This document shows, in pieces, positions 18,730-28,943 of a stretch of 64,000 nt of DNA. Location: positions 124,001 to 188,000 of the forward strand of contig BGKB01000105.1 in NCBI GenBank assembly GCA_003116975.1, in the 5' to 3' direction. Position numbers and translations under genes: made by a program. The DNA comes from Aurantiochytrium sp. KH105 (taxonomy: Eukaryota > Sar > Bigyra > Thraustochytrida > Thraustochytriidae). Position 1 is the first letter of the stretch; every line of letters starts with the position of its first letter. The notes beneath the pieces were generated by a model. It made no database searches, was not told the DNA's origin, and was given only the letters and a program-made list of their open reading frames with translations.

Positions 18730-21102
18730 CTAGCGACGGCGGCGACGTTTGAGTTTATCCTTGGGCGCAGAAGCGAGCGCTGCATCGGCCTTGCGAGAGA
18801 CCCCAGAAAGAACTAGCTCGCGATCAGGGCCGGAGTTCGTCGACACGTATTTTGACGAGACGCCGGCGCCAAGGATGCGCTCTTCAAGTAAATTTGCCAG
18901 GCGTTTGCGAAGAGACGCGGCTTCATTGGCATTGCTGTGCTGGACGTCAAGCAAGTGATTCTCGCCGTTTTTAATGGCTTCGTCCAGCTCAATGTCTGCC
19001 TCCTTGGCACTCTGACGAAACCATTTGCGGCTATCGGCCTTTTCCTGGAGTTTGTTTTCCAAATATTGAATGCGGCGCGCCAGCGTGACGCGTTCGCGCA
19101 TGCGAGACAAGGTGGCCATTCGTACGGGAAATTTGAGGATAGCACGATTGCCGAGCGCTCGCGTCAGCTCGCCAAAGACCGTGGCCTCCGAAGGGTCAAC
19201 CAACGACAGACACACGCCCGAGCGCGCCGCACGTGCCGTACGGCCAGATCGATGCACAAAGGTGTCGAGGCGCTTGGGAAGCGCATAGTGCACGACGTGA
19301 TCAATGCCAGGAATGTCGAGACCACGCGCAGCGACGTCGGTCGCGACCAAAACGCCGCGCTCAGACTTGGTGAAGCGCTCGAGATGACGAAGACGAAGCT
19401 TTTGCTGCATGTTTGCGTGCAATGTTGTAACGTTGTCAATGTCAAGCAGCTTCAAAGTGCCTGCAACGCGCCGCAACGAGCTAATGGTATTGACAAAGAC
19501 CAGCGTTCTCCCGCTGTGTTCCATGACAAAGTAGTAGAGGAAGAGATCCTTGTCTTTGGGGACACACTCCACGGAGCATAGCTGCAAGTTTTCTGGAAGT
19601 TGAACCTTGCCATTGGCAGTCGAGGCCGCTTTCGAATCGTCTTCTCCAGTGCTCTCCTCAGGTGCTGCGACGAGGGATAGGTCACACAGGGCAGTCTTGC
19701 GCACGCCAATATGGTCCATGAGCTCCACGAGGGGCGAAACGCTAGGACCCCCACTACCCCGGCGTTTGCGCTTTAGCTTCTTTTGCAGATCGACCGCCGC
19801 GCCTTCAGTCATGAGCGTTGCGGAAAAGAGAAAAGTTTGACGCTTGTGTTTGGCACCCGAGTTACTCTCGGCAAGCTGCTTCACGAGCGGTTGCAGGTCC
19901 GGAAAATGGCCCCTGTCGAACATACGGTCTGCTTCATCGACGGCCAGATACCGCAAAGATGAGGCAAGATCGGCAAGGTGATCATTGCCCTCGTCGATCA
20001 TAGCCCACAAACGGCCCGGGGTTGCTACAATCACTGGCGGGCGCGACGCGAGCACGCGCTCTTGCTTGGCTTGCGACATGCCGCCAACGAGAGTCTCCAC
20101 GCGAATGTGATTGAGGCGACCAACAATGACGCTTCGAAGGTGTTTGGCCACCTGGACTGCCAGCTCGCGGGTCGGGGTCAGAATCAGTGCAGCGAGGCCA
20201 TCGTCGGGTCCTGGAGGTGAGGAGATGAGACCATTCAGGATTGGCAAACCAAATGCGAGAGTCTTACCAGAACCCGTCTCTGCTGCGCCTAGAATGTCCA
20301 TACCTCGCTGCATGGCTTTGGGCAGACACGTGCGCTGGATTGGTGTCGGGCTTGAGAATTTGCACTTTGCAATGCCTTCGAGAAGATCTTCCTCGAATCC
20401 AAACTCGAACCATTCCCCGACGACGCGTTGAAGAGCCTCCAGGGTCATGGGAGTGTCCTTCTTTTGGGCTTTCTTGGAATTCTTGTTCTTGTTGTTGTTC
20501 TGGTCATTCTGGCCACTTTGTGTCTTGGAATCTTCTTCGAGAAGTGTTGCCGAGGTAGATGCCAGCGTCGGAGAAAGGGAATCGGACTCTTTGTTCTCGG
20601 TTTTCTTGGTCTCGCCTTCGTTGGTCTCGGTTTCAGGGCTGGTGTCCTTTGTGTCGGCCTCGCCAGCACTTGCAGTGGTCTCTTGCGCCTGCTCCTGTCT
20701 GCGTTTCTTCGCTTGCATCTTTTTCCGACGAAGAGCGCGCTTTGAAGGTTTTTTGGCGCCTACATCCTCTTGTTCTTCTGTGTCCTGAGCGCGTTCTTTC
20801 CTGGCGTCGGAGGCCTGCTCGCGATCGTTTCCAGACAGGTCTGCACCAGGGGCCACATCGATGACATTGTTGAGCGATACCACAGCTCCGTTCTCTCCCA
20901 GGGTATACGAGTTGGCCGGAATTTCTTCTAGCATGAACATGCCCGCCATGTTGTCCTCGGCGTCGTTCGCGTCGCCATCGTCAATGTCAGTTGCTTCGGT
21001 CGCGACCTTGCGCCAGGGCAAGGCGTCCAGTCCTTGGTCCCCATCCGCCGTGCCCTGCTTCTCTCGGTTGGCTTTGGGGCCGCGTTTCTGTTTCCGCGCC
21101 AT
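18730..21102 (-). CDS. DDX24: DEAD-box RNA helicase DDX24/MAK5 family
   Basis: 790 residues from the first ATG at 21102. The frame is open 47 codons further, to 21243, with no ATG, so an upstream exon cannot be excluded. Core motifs are all present: Q motif (FSSPTPIQRTCLPKAM), Walker A AAETGSGKT (about residues 273-281), PTRELAVQV, GG, TPGRL, VDEADRMFD (DEAD box intact), SAT, then helicase C with LVFVNTISS, ATDVAARGLDIPGIDHVVHY and HRSGRTARA. The long insertion between SATLMTEGAAVDLQKKLKRK and the C-lobe (MDHIGVRKTALCDLSL) is the feature of the MAK5/DDX24 group, nucleolar helicases needed for 60S ribosome assembly. The N-terminus is charged and Lys/Glu/Thr-rich; the C-terminus is basic, ending in Arg repeats, consistent with nucleolar location. 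Confidence 0.9.
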   Translation of the reverse strand: MARKQKRGPKANREKQGTADGDQGLDALPWRKVATEATDIDDGDANDAEDNMAGMFMLEEIPANSYTLGENGAVVSLNNVIDVAPGADLSGNDREQASDARKERAQDTEEQEDVGAKKPSKRALRRKKMQAKKRRQEQAQETTASAGEADTKDTSPETETNEGETKKTENKESDSLSPTLASTSATLLEEDSKTQSGQNDQNNNKNKNSKKAQKKDTPMTLEALQRVVGEWFEFGFEEDLLEGIAKCKFSSPTPIQRTCLPKAMQRGMDILGAAETGSGKTLAFGLPILNGLISSPPGPDDGLAALILTPTRELAVQVAKHLRSVIVGRLNHIRVETLVGGMSQAKQERVLASRPPVIVATPGRLWAMIDEGNDHLADLASSLRYLAVDEADRMFDRGHFPDLQPLVKQLAESNSGAKHKRQTFLFSATLMTEGAAVDLQKKLKRKRRGSGGPSVSPLVELMDHIGVRKTALCDLSLVAAPEESTGEDDSKAASTANGKVQLPENLQLCSVECVPKDKDLFLYYFVMEHSGRTLVFVNTISSLRRVAGTLKLLDIDNVTTLHANMQQKLRLRHLERFTKSERGVLVATDVAARGLDIPGIDHVVHYALPKRLDTFVHRSGRTARAARSGVCLSLVDPSEATVFGELTRALGNRAILKFPVRMATLSRMRERVTLARRIQYLENKLQEKADSRKWFRQSAKEADIELDEAIKNGENHLLDVQHSNANEAASLRKRLANLLEERILGAGVSSKYVSTNSGPDRELVLSGVSRKADAALASAPKDKLKRRRRR

Positions 21103-21490
21103 CCTGTCTTGGATGTCTGCGCGCCTCTCCCGCTCCGCCCTGGCCTGGTCTGACCTGATCGCGTCAAGCGCGTCTATGCTCCCGCACGCGCGCACGAAGC
21201 CTTTAGCCACCGGTCTGCGACGAGTGGTTCTTGCGGAGGCCAAAGTAATTTTTTTTATTTTACTCTTTTATTTTTTTACTTTTGTCAAGTTTGATGTTCA
21301 GGCGTTGGGTCACTGCGGCATCAACCCGAAGACTATGTTCTCGCGCAAGATAGCAAAGTGCACGTTGAATGCCACTGCTTCTCCAAGCGATGCACTCATA
21401 GCAGTGATGTAAGGATGCGGCGGACACGGGTGGTGATGGTCATTTGAGCGGGGGGAGAAACACGAAAAGACTATAACAAAAACATCATCT
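21103..21490. other. Spacer between CARS 3' end and DDX24 start
   Basis: A/T-rich tract on the + strand (21249-21285) lies just upstream of the DDX24 frame. Nothing else recognised. Confidence 0.4.
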
Positions 21491-23438
21491 TCAAGACTTT
21501 TGTCTCGCCAGCCAGCGTTCGTACTTGTCTGTATGGATCTTCATGCGCTTGAGGAGTTTCTTGCGCGCATTTTTACTGAGCTCCTCGCCGTTGGCACCAT
21601 GCGTCGGAACGCCGTCGGCGTCAAAGTCACTGTAGTCCGGAGAACCCCGGAAAAGCTCTTCCGGAGCAACTGGAGCCTCCGGCTCATCGCGAGGGGGTGA
21701 CGGCGAAGGCCGACTTGAAGTCTCTGTGGAAGATGGCGATACAGGGGCACATGGTGACCAGGTAGAGGCCTTTTCATGGTCAACGAGACGTACGCCAAGT
21801 GAGGGCAAAACCACATCCCGAAGCTGGTCGCACGCAGCAAAAATCGCCGGAAAGTCTTTGCCCTGAGCCGCCTCTCGAATAGCGCTCCGAAAGTTCACAA
21901 GTGCATTGGTGAGTTCTTCGGGTGATGGCCCTGATGCAACATCGTGCCCGCGAGATGATCCTGAGGCCCCGTACCCAGGGAGCGCGTAATTGTCTGGAGC
22001 TCCAATACCAAGGATACTCAGAGCCGAACGAAGCTCCTGGAGGGCCTGCTGGGCAACATTGGGTTGCGGAGCGGTTTCCTCGGAAAGGTAGGCGTGGATG
22101 CTCGCAGCAAACTCATGGGCCAAGCGAAGGCCCGAGGCAGTGTCGAAGTCGGAGCGGAGCGCGGCCCGGAAAGCGTGTTGAAAGCGATCTGCTTCGGCAA
22201 GAAGCTGCGTGTCGTGCTGAGCCCAAGATCTCGATGGTGCAAGTGCGTCCTGCGCCTCCGCGGCGAGACGTACTCTGGCAAAGGTGTCTTCGAGTCTCGC
22301 ATCGAGTTTAAGCGTTGACTGCACGGCCTCAGCAGTGAGTTCCATGGGAGCATTGTACCGCACATTGAGGAAGAGCAGACGCATCTGCCTTGCCGTCAGA
22401 GGCTGAAATCCTGGGGGAAGAGCCTCGACCGGGCCGTCGAGGAGCTCGCCAATGGTAATAAAGTTTTTCAGTGACTTGGACATTTTACGACCAGCAATAT
22501 GTAAATGACCAGTGTGGAGAAAGTGTGAGGTCCATGGATCCGGTCCACAGCACGTCTGGCTTTGCGCACGTTCGTTTTCATGATGCGGAAACCGCAGATC
22601 GATGCCGCCACCATGAATGTCTAGACGTCCATCTTGACGAATTGTACCGGCCGTGTGCTTGATCATGACTGCGCATTCTGCGTGCCAGCCAGGACGGCCC
22701 GGTCCCCAGGGGCTGTCCCATGACTCGTCCGCCAGTGCGTCTGGAATGCACTTCCACAGAGCAAAGTCCTTGGCGCTGCGTTTTTCGCCCGACACACCGC
22801 TCGCGAGATCGGGAGATCCAAAGGGACCGGCGTCAGGATCGCTTTCCACGGCTGCTACTGCAGCGGCGGAAGCTGCGGCGCTGTCGACACCAATTGGCGC
22901 AGCACGACTCGGGTCGAGGGCGCCATAACGAAATTGCGGATGCTGCTCCACGCTCTTGTCGAAGTCAGCAGTGGAAAAATACACGGATCCCGTATTCGTA
23001 CCGACATAAGCGAGATCCTGCGCCACGAGGTCTTGGATGTGAGCGATCATGGGTTCAATACTCTCTGTCGCGCGGGGCGCCAGTGTTGGCGGCTGCACGC
23101 CGAGTCTACGCATGTCGCGAAAGAAAGTGCTTTCGTGCTTTTGGGCGAGGTCACGCCATGGTGTTCCTGACGTGCGCGCACGCTCGAGAATCTTGTCATC
23201 CACGTCGGTGATGTTCATAAAGAAAGCTACCTGCCAGCCGTAGACCTCGCGCAGAATGCGGCGGATTGCATCAAATTGTACATATGTGCGTGCATGGCCA
23301 AGATGCGCCGCGTCATACACGGTTGGTCCGCAAACGTACATGCTCACCACTCCGGGCTCGCTCCTCCCAAGGTCGAGCCCATGGTTCTCTCGCCGTGACC
23401 CACTTTTGTTCCGAGTTGAGCAGCTGTCGCTCTTGCTC

Positions 23439-23488
<50 letters not shown>

Positions 23489-23581
23489 GCTCGCGTATCT
23501 CTTGACGTCCCCTCCGAGCGCGAGTGGTTTCGCGGCGAGGCTCGACTTGCCTCGGACTGCTCTGAGCGGGCCGCGCAACAT
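21491..23581 (-). CDS. CARS: Cysteinyl-tRNA synthetase with N-terminal targeting-like presequence
   Basis: Charges tRNA-Cys with cysteine. 696 residues from ATG 23581; the frame opens five codons earlier at a TTG. The N-terminus, MLRGPLRAVRGKSSLAAKPL, is basic and amphipathic like a mitochondrial presequence and is followed by a long poly-Ser run encoded by an AGC repeat (23443-23484). Class I signatures follow: YVCGPTVYDAAHLGHARTYV (HIGH motif as HLGH), NITDVDDKI, WHAECAVMIK and DIHGGGIDLRFPHHENERAQ (zinc-site and adenylate-site residues), and KMSKSLKNF. The C-terminal GVPTHGANGEELSKNARKKL plus Lys-rich tail is eukaryote-type. If this is the only CARS gene, dual use in cytosol and mitochondrion through alternative starts is plausible; that is inference. 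Confidence 0.93.
23443..23484. repeat. (CTG)n trinucleotide repeat coding poly-Ser in CARS
   Basis: About 14 tandem CTG units on the + strand, read as AGC serine codons on the minus strand within the CARS presequence junction. Confidence 0.95.
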
Positions 23582-24148
23582 CGTCGCCCCACCCAACCCG
23601 CTCGCGTCCTTCGAAGCGTGCTCGGCCTGGCGCTTTGGCTTGGCTTCTCCTTCCCCAGAAGTGGCTGCGGCTCACTGACAGTGGGCCAGGCCAGCCAGCT
23701 AGCCTCTTCGGTCGCAACAACAATCGTTCATGTTGTGGCTGCTCCGCCTGCAGTGCTTATCTCGTCTTTCTTGTCTTGTCTTGTCTTGTCTTGTCTTGTC
23801 TTTCTTGTCTTGCCTTGCCTCGTCCCGCGCAAGTGCAACAAAGCGCGGCCTCCGAGTGGGACGGGGCGCGGCGTCAGTAGGGCGAGAGCGCCATTGTGCA
23901 CTTGCGCTTGCGCGGCTTTTTCTCCGTCGAAAACGCAGCGCTGTGCTTGCTGCTGCTTGGCCCTCACGCAAGAGCCGCAGACCGCGAGCGAGCGAGCGAG
24001 CGAGCGAGCGGCGCAGAAGAGCATCCACGGAGGAGGCCGGGCAGAGCGAGCAGCCGAGCTTCTAGACAACGTGGCCATATCCTCTCCGTTGACAGACGTC
24101 AGAGCCCGAGAGAGTTAGCTAGCTGGTTGGACAAGCGAAGAAGCGAAG
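23582..24148. promoter_or_regulatory. Divergent region CARS / COA3
   Basis: Holds a (TCTTG)n pentamer array (23768-23818) and a (GAGC)n tract (23983-24010) in the COA3 leader. No gene supported. Confidence 0.5.
23768..23818. repeat. (TCTTG)n pentanucleotide array
   Basis: Tandem TCTTG units, drifting to GCCTTG at the right end. Confidence 0.9.
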
Positions 24149-24599
24149 ATGCAGCGCTTGAGTCTTGCGGCATCGCGGGCATCGCTCGTGCAGCAGCGCG
24201 CCCCGGCAGTGCTGGCGACGCAGTCGGCGACGCAGAGGCGAAACGCTCGCATGCTCTCTCAACGGGCGGTCAAGCAGGAATTTGAGGCGCCCGTGCCCGT
24301 GACAAGGAATATCATCATGGCTATCACTCTTGCCAGCTTTGTCGGCGGCGTCTACTGGTATACTGTGCAACGCATCCAGAAGGTAAGTTGGTGCATGGTT
24401 TGGAGTTGCTTGTGTCTTGGCTCCTTCGCTCCGCAACGTATCGATCGAGTGAGGCTTTGGTGATCAAGCAAGTGATTGGCTAACTTTATTCTGCGAACTT
24501 GATTTTTTTCTGTGTCCATAGAACACCGAGCTCGGCGCCGAGTTCGAGGAGATCTTCAGGGAGGAGGAGCTCGAAGCGGAAGAGAAGGCGAAGAAGTAG
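24149..24599 (+). CDS. COA3: Cytochrome c oxidase assembly factor 3 (COA3/CCDC56-like), 2 exons
   Basis: Exons 24149-24382 and 24522-24599, GT-AG intron (GTAAGT donor, CATAG acceptor), 103 residues. The N-terminus is basic and Ala/Ser/Arg-rich, like a mitochondrial presequence. It is followed by VTRNIIMAITLASFVGGVYW, a single transmembrane helix with the FVGGVYWYTV motif typical of COA3, and after the splice an acidic FEEIFREEELEAEEKAKK tail. Residues around the splice join as VQRIQK-NTELGAEF, consistent with the family. COA3 sits in the mitochondrial inner membrane and stabilises newly made Cox1 during complex IV assembly. Being so short, the assignment relies on one motif plus topology. Confidence 0.8.
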
Positions 24600-25007
24600 A
24601 TGCATCGCATATGTGCTTTCGAAAGGCTCGTCTTCTATCTTTCACGAGGATGAGACGCATTCTCACAATAACATGGACAGTTTTGTCAACGAGCAATCGA
24701 GCTGATGAAAAACGAGTCAAGACGAGGTGAAGCCAGCCAAATATAATCAAGGTCGCCTCCCTTTTCCCGAAAAGAGAGAAGGAATTAAGGAAGGGTGAAC
24801 TCTTGGTTTGCTTTATTTTGATGAGAGTAGATGAAGACAGTCGACCAGAATAACATCCTTCAAACCAAGCTTTTGCTCTTTTGACCAAGATATTCTTCAA
24901 CGTTTCGAGGTTTAGGTCTACCACCGCAAGCTTTTGCTCTTTTGTCTGTGATCAAGCTAAGCTAAAGACTGTAGAGAGAAGAAGAGCCAGTGAGATAAAA
25001 GTATACT
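24600..25007. other. Convergent spacer COA3 / GrpE
   Basis: AT-richer 3' region; AAGCTTTTGCTCTTTTG occurs twice (about 24867-24883 and 24928-24944). No gene supported. Confidence 0.5.
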
Positions 25008-25745
25008 TTAAGAGGATGGGTTGTTGACGGTACCGACCTGGGCGGGGCGCAGAACGCGCTCCTTGAACTTGTAGCCCTTCTTGAGGACCTGAGCGATGGA
25101 GTTGTGCTTGAGCTCAGGGTTGGGCATCTGAAAAAAGGCCTCGTGCATGTGCGGGTCAAAGGGCTCGCCGGCCTCGCCAAAGCTAGAAATTCCGTTCGCA
25201 GCAAAGACTTTCGAAAGCTCCTTCTCGGTCATGCTAATGCCCTCGTAGAGCGACTTGAGGTGCGCGTTGGCGTCCTCGCCTTCGAGTGCCTCTTGTGGCA
25301 CCGACTCGAGGGCGCGAGTGAGGTTGTCAGCCACGTCGAGCAGCGACTTTGCGAACTTGGAGTTGGCGTAGGTCGTCCTGCTCTCAATGTCCTTTTGCGT
25401 GCGCTGACGGACGTTCTCCATCTCGGCAAGGGTGCGCAGCGTCTGGTCCTTGGCATCCTTGAGCTCCTCCTGCAGGGCGCTGACCTTGCCCTGGAGCTCC
25501 TCGAGCTCGGCGCCGGCGCCGGTCTGCTCCTCCTGCTGGGCCTGGCCCTCCGCCTGTGCTTCGGGCTTGGCCTCGGCGTCCTGCTGGGTGCCCTCCTCCG
25601 CCTTCTTCTCGCCCTCGGCGGCCTTGCCCTCGCCCGTCGCGAGGCCCCTGGCGCCCTGCAACACGAGCCTGCGCCTGCTCTCCGCCAGCGACGGCGCGCC
25701 CAGCATGCGCGCGCCGCGCGCCGCCGCCAGAGATCCGCGCAGCAT
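25008..25745 (-). CDS. MGE1: Mitochondrial GrpE nucleotide-exchange factor (Mge1)
   Basis: 245 residues from ATG 25745. N-terminus MLRGSLAAARGARMLGAPSL then RRRLVLQGARGLATG is a clear mitochondrial presequence. An Ala/Glu/Gln-rich linker precedes the long dimerisation coiled coil (ELEELQGKVSALQEELKDAK) and the GrpE core: LRTLAEMENVRQRTQKDIES, FAKSLLDVADNLTRALES, then the beta-wing GEPFDPHMHEAFFQMPNPEL and VLKKGYKFKERVLRPAQVGT. GrpE releases ADP from mitochondrial Hsp70 in the matrix. The frame is open upstream to 26150 but starts with GTG there; the presequence supports the chosen ATG. Confidence 0.95.
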   Translation of the reverse strand: MLRGSLAAARGARMLGAPSLAESRRRLVLQGARGLATGEGKAAEGEKKAEEGTQQDAEAKPEAQAEGQAQQEEQTGAGAELEELQGKVSALQEELKDAKDQTLRTLAEMENVRQRTQKDIESRTTYANSKFAKSLLDVADNLTRALESVPQEALEGEDANAHLKSLYEGISMTEKELSKVFAANGISSFGEAGEPFDPHMHEAFFQMPNPELKHNSIAQVLKKGYKFKERVLRPAQVGTVNNPSS

Positions 25746-27674
25746 CTTCTGTGTCCTCGCCGCCTCGCCGCTTTCTCTCCGCTGCGCTCCGCTGTGCCCG
25801 CTGTGCTCGCCGTCCACCTCGGCCTTCTCCGCGCTCTTCTTGCTCTTCTGCGGCGTCTTCTCCTCCTCCTCCTTGCTCTTTTCTTTCTTGTGCTCTGCTC
25901 GCAGGTCCAGTCGCGGCGGCCTGCGCCCCTCTGCCCCCCAAGTTCCCCCGTTTCCCCGGGACCCGCGCATCCGTGCCGGGCGCTCCGGCCCTTCGGCGCC
26001 TCCTTGGGGGGGTACGCGGGGAGCGCTGCGGCGCCGCGGCTTCGAGAACGAGAGCGCCGCCTTCAGTAAGGCCTTGTTACTATTAGCTTGGCTGAGCTCA
26101 GCGTCGTCGACTTCGGCGAGAAGGACCTGCTCGGCCCTCGGCGCCTGCACTGCGGACGACGGCGGACCCGCGCGGAGAAAGGAGGACCGCGGACAGACTT
26201 CGCTCGCCCTCGGGCCGGAGGAGGGAGGAGAAGTCGCGGCGGTCTTGGGGGATCAATCATTCGTCCACTGGGAGTGTGTCTTTTTTCCACTAGCAAGTAG
26301 ACAGCTACTAGGCCTATAATCGTGAGTGGACGAGACCGCGACCGTGAAGTTTTGCAAGCAAGCACTGCCCAAGCAAGCACTGTATAGGCCTATACTCTGC
26401 CCATGCAAGCTTCGCCCAAGCAAGCACTGCACTTTGCCCAAGCAAGCACTGCACTCTGCCCAAGCAAGCACTGCAGCGCCCAAGCAAGCACTGCGGTGCT
26501 TTGGGCAACCGGACAGCATGGAGGTGTATAGTATGATACGATGGCGATCATCGTCGTCGTCGTCGTCACCGTCAATGTCATCGTGATCTTTGGAGATGGG
26601 GTCGGCGTGGAGGACGAGATCGAGCAAGGCGCAAACTAACAGTAAGGGCTATACATGGCTCATCATGTGATGGGGTTCTTGAGCAGCCATGCATCTGTCA
26701 ACCAAGTCATGTCATGATCATGTCTTGGGCAGGTCTTTGGGAAAGGCCTACGACCGAGCTCGCGCGCGGCCCAATCATGTCGTCGGGGGACGGAGGAGGC
26801 CAGCACGCGCGGCCGCGTGGACTGCGCCTGCGGCGAGACGCTCGTCCCTTATTCGGGAGCGAGTAATACGTGCGGCACGCATGAGTGCGGGTAGGAAAAG
26901 CAGATGATAATTAATTCAGGTTTGCAGTTGTGAGTACCTAGGCACGTGCAACTTCGGATGATGAGCTCCTCTCTTGGGATGGAAGCGCGCGCCGAGAACG
27001 CGCGTCTCAACGCACATGACAGCGACGGCGAGTCTTGATCGAGACAAGCGAGGACACGACGCGACACGGCGCTCATGGATGCCGCAATTGCGGTGACGAG
27101 AGAAGTCGGTGATGGTGACCTTTCTCAGCACAGATCGCAAAAGCGGCGTCTATAAACCCATGTCCCTTCCACTCGTTCGATCATCCACTGCCGTGTCTAG
27201 CCAAGCCAAGCCAAGGGACATAACAACTCTTACCTTGTTCTTTTGCTCTTGGTCTTGCCTTTCTTTGGGAAGTCAGGCACGGCGCTGCGCGTGCAGGCGC
27301 GTGCGCGTGTCTGCGGCTGGGCTTGGGCCACAGCCACTGCCAGCCCCCACAGCTTGCACGTGCCCGGGGGCGGCGCACGTCCAAGTCATGGGCGAGCCAC
27401 ACACTGCTAGCTAGCTGCCTGCGGAGACTCGGGCTCGCAGCGAGTCCGATGCCGAGAGTGAGCGAAACGTGCTCGACTCGACAGCGCCCCAGAGCTACTT
27501 CGGGCAACGAGCAATCCGGAAATACCAATCGTCAACGCTGCATGACGCCAACGTGACGAGGGAGAAACTTCTCTTCTCTTTTCTTCTCCTTTTGGCGATT
27601 AGTTGTGTTTTGCTGGCGCCGCTGTCGCGCCTTGCCTCGAGCATTCCCTTGGAGAATCCAAAAAAAAGGAGAGA
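25746..27674. other. Intergenic between GrpE and orphan membrane protein, with minisatellite
   Basis: About 1.9 kb without a supportable gene. It contains TAGGCCTATA at 26309-26318, a minisatellite built on CAAGCAAGCACTGC (26352-26505) which itself holds the palindrome GTATAGGCCTATAC, a (CGT)n run (26552-26567), and a short AGCCA array near 27197-27214. The last ~100 bp is a pyrimidine-rich leader of the next gene. Confidence 0.5.
26352..26505. repeat. Minisatellite with CAAGCAAGCACTGC core
   Basis: Six good and one degenerate copies of the core are spaced about 16-45 bp apart; the central copies are joined by ACTTTGCC or ACTCTGCC, making a unit of about 22 bp. The palindrome GTATAGGCCTATAC (26382-26395) lies between copies two and three. 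Confidence 0.85.
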
Positions 27675-28943
27675 ATGACGAGCACGCAGCATGATGGTAT
27701 CTGTGGTGAGAGCCAAGCTTTTTTGCCCGTGTACATGAACCAAGACTACTCACCGCCATCGTGGTGGTTCGGTGACAACGTTTGCGGCAGCGGCTTTTGC
27801 TCGGCGGCTGGCGTCTGCGAGTGCGATGCAGGCTGGTCAGACCTCAGCAGCTTCATCGACGCAGAAGGAATCCGGTGTGACGTGAGTGAGATTGCAATCA
27901 AGCTGCTCTGGGCCTACAATCTTGGATTCTCGGCCTTCAAGATTTGGCGCAGCAGACAGGGTATTCGGGACAAGGCCAAGCAACATCAGATGCTCGTTGA
28001 GCGCGCCAAAAAGCATGGAGAAACATACACATTGTGGCAAAACAAGGGGTACTTGGCCCTTCTCGTCGCTTTGTTTGTGTGTCAACCCGGCGTGTGGCTC
28101 GTGGGCCTACTGCATATTGCCTCTTCGGATCAGCGCGTTGGAAAAACCTGGGCGGTCTCCATCTTTTTTCTGATCGCAAAGCTTGGCTTTTACCTCGCAG
28201 CGCACTTCTTTCAGCCGCAGCTGCTCTCAAACATCTTACGGGGCGCCAAGGGCTCCCTCTCCCGCAAGATTGTGCGCCCAGTGCGTCTTTGGGGTCGCAT
28301 CAATGTGTTTACAGCGTGTATCGTTGGTGCGCTGCCGCTAGTGCCCCTCATCGTGTCCCAGCTAGACCTTGCCATTGACCAAGACGCGCTGACACAAGGA
28401 ATATACTCCGCTTACATGGCTGGTATTGTTTTTCTCATGTTTCTCTACGGCACTCAGGCTTTTGTCATTCTCTCACGATTCAATGCTGCCTTTTCGTCGA
28501 ACCTGACAAAGCAGAGCGACCAATATCGTCAGCTCAAGCGGCGTGTAACGCGATTTCAGCGGCGGGCATACACGCATGCAATTTTCCAGGCAATTGTCTA
28601 CACGGCTTACTTCGCGAGCCCATTTCTCGTGAACAAATTCGACTACTTTCTTCCTTTGAGCTGGCTCGTATTCCATATCATGACAAAAGAGCTAGGTGTG
28701 TCGACGCTGGCTGTCGAGCGATCGAGCAGCTCCGGCAAATCGCCGAGTCCGGGCCCAAGTACCGGCCAGGAGTCGCCGAATGCGCCCTCGTATTCCTCGT
28801 CGCAGCCCAACTCGCGACTCAGTTTCGCCACCTCGCCTTCTATGTTTACTGCCAAAGACGAGTCGTTTGCCATGACTTCTCCGGCTCGATCCTTTGACTT
28901 TGATCCCCTCGAAAGCCCGCGCGCGTTGAAGCCTTCGATTTGA
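27675..28943 (+). CDS. Orphan polytopic membrane protein with short EGF-like cysteine cluster
   Basis: 422 residues from ATG 27675. An N-terminal Cys/Gly cluster (DNVCGSGFCSAAGVCECDAG, then IRCDV) looks like one EGF/laminin-type loop. About seven hydrophobic segments follow: near residues 75-90, 118-138, 150-175, 200-222, 238-262, 302-322 and 325-345. Between them are basic loops, one with YRQLKRRVTRFQRRAYTHA. The C-terminal 70 residues are Ser/Pro-rich. Overall shape, an extracellular Cys loop plus seven helices, is receptor-like, but no known 7TM family signature is recognised. No signal peptide precedes the Cys cluster, and an upstream hydrophobic stretch lies in another frame (see findings). 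Function unknown. Confidence 0.75.
   Translation: MTSTQHDGICGESQAFLPVYMNQDYSPPSWWFGDNVCGSGFCSAAGVCECDAGWSDLSSFIDAEGIRCDVSEIAIKLLWAYNLGFSAFKIWRSRQGIRDKAKQHQMLVERAKKHGETYTLWQNKGYLALLVALFVCQPGVWLVGLLHIASSDQRVGKTWAVSIFFLIAKLGFYLAAHFFQPQLLSNILRGAKGSLSRKIVRPVRLWGRINVFTACIVGALPLVPLIVSQLDLAIDQDALTQGIYSAYMAGIVFLMFLYGTQAFVILSRFNAAFSSNLTKQSDQYRQLKRRVTRFQRRAYTHAIFQAIVYTAYFASPFLVNKFDYFLPLSWLVFHIMTKELGVSTLAVERSSSSGKSPSPGPSTGQESPNAPSYSSSQPNSRLSFATSPSMFTAKDESFAMTSPARSFDFDPLESPRALKPSI

Noticed and set aside
26352-26505. Repeat-spacer pattern considered as a CRISPR-like array
   Set aside because: Copies are too short and spacing irregular, spacers are near-identical, and the context is eukaryotic.
26314-26508. 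Minus-strand frame with repeating CLLG/ACLG peptide
   Set aside because: Simply the translation of the CAAGCAAGCACTGC minisatellite.
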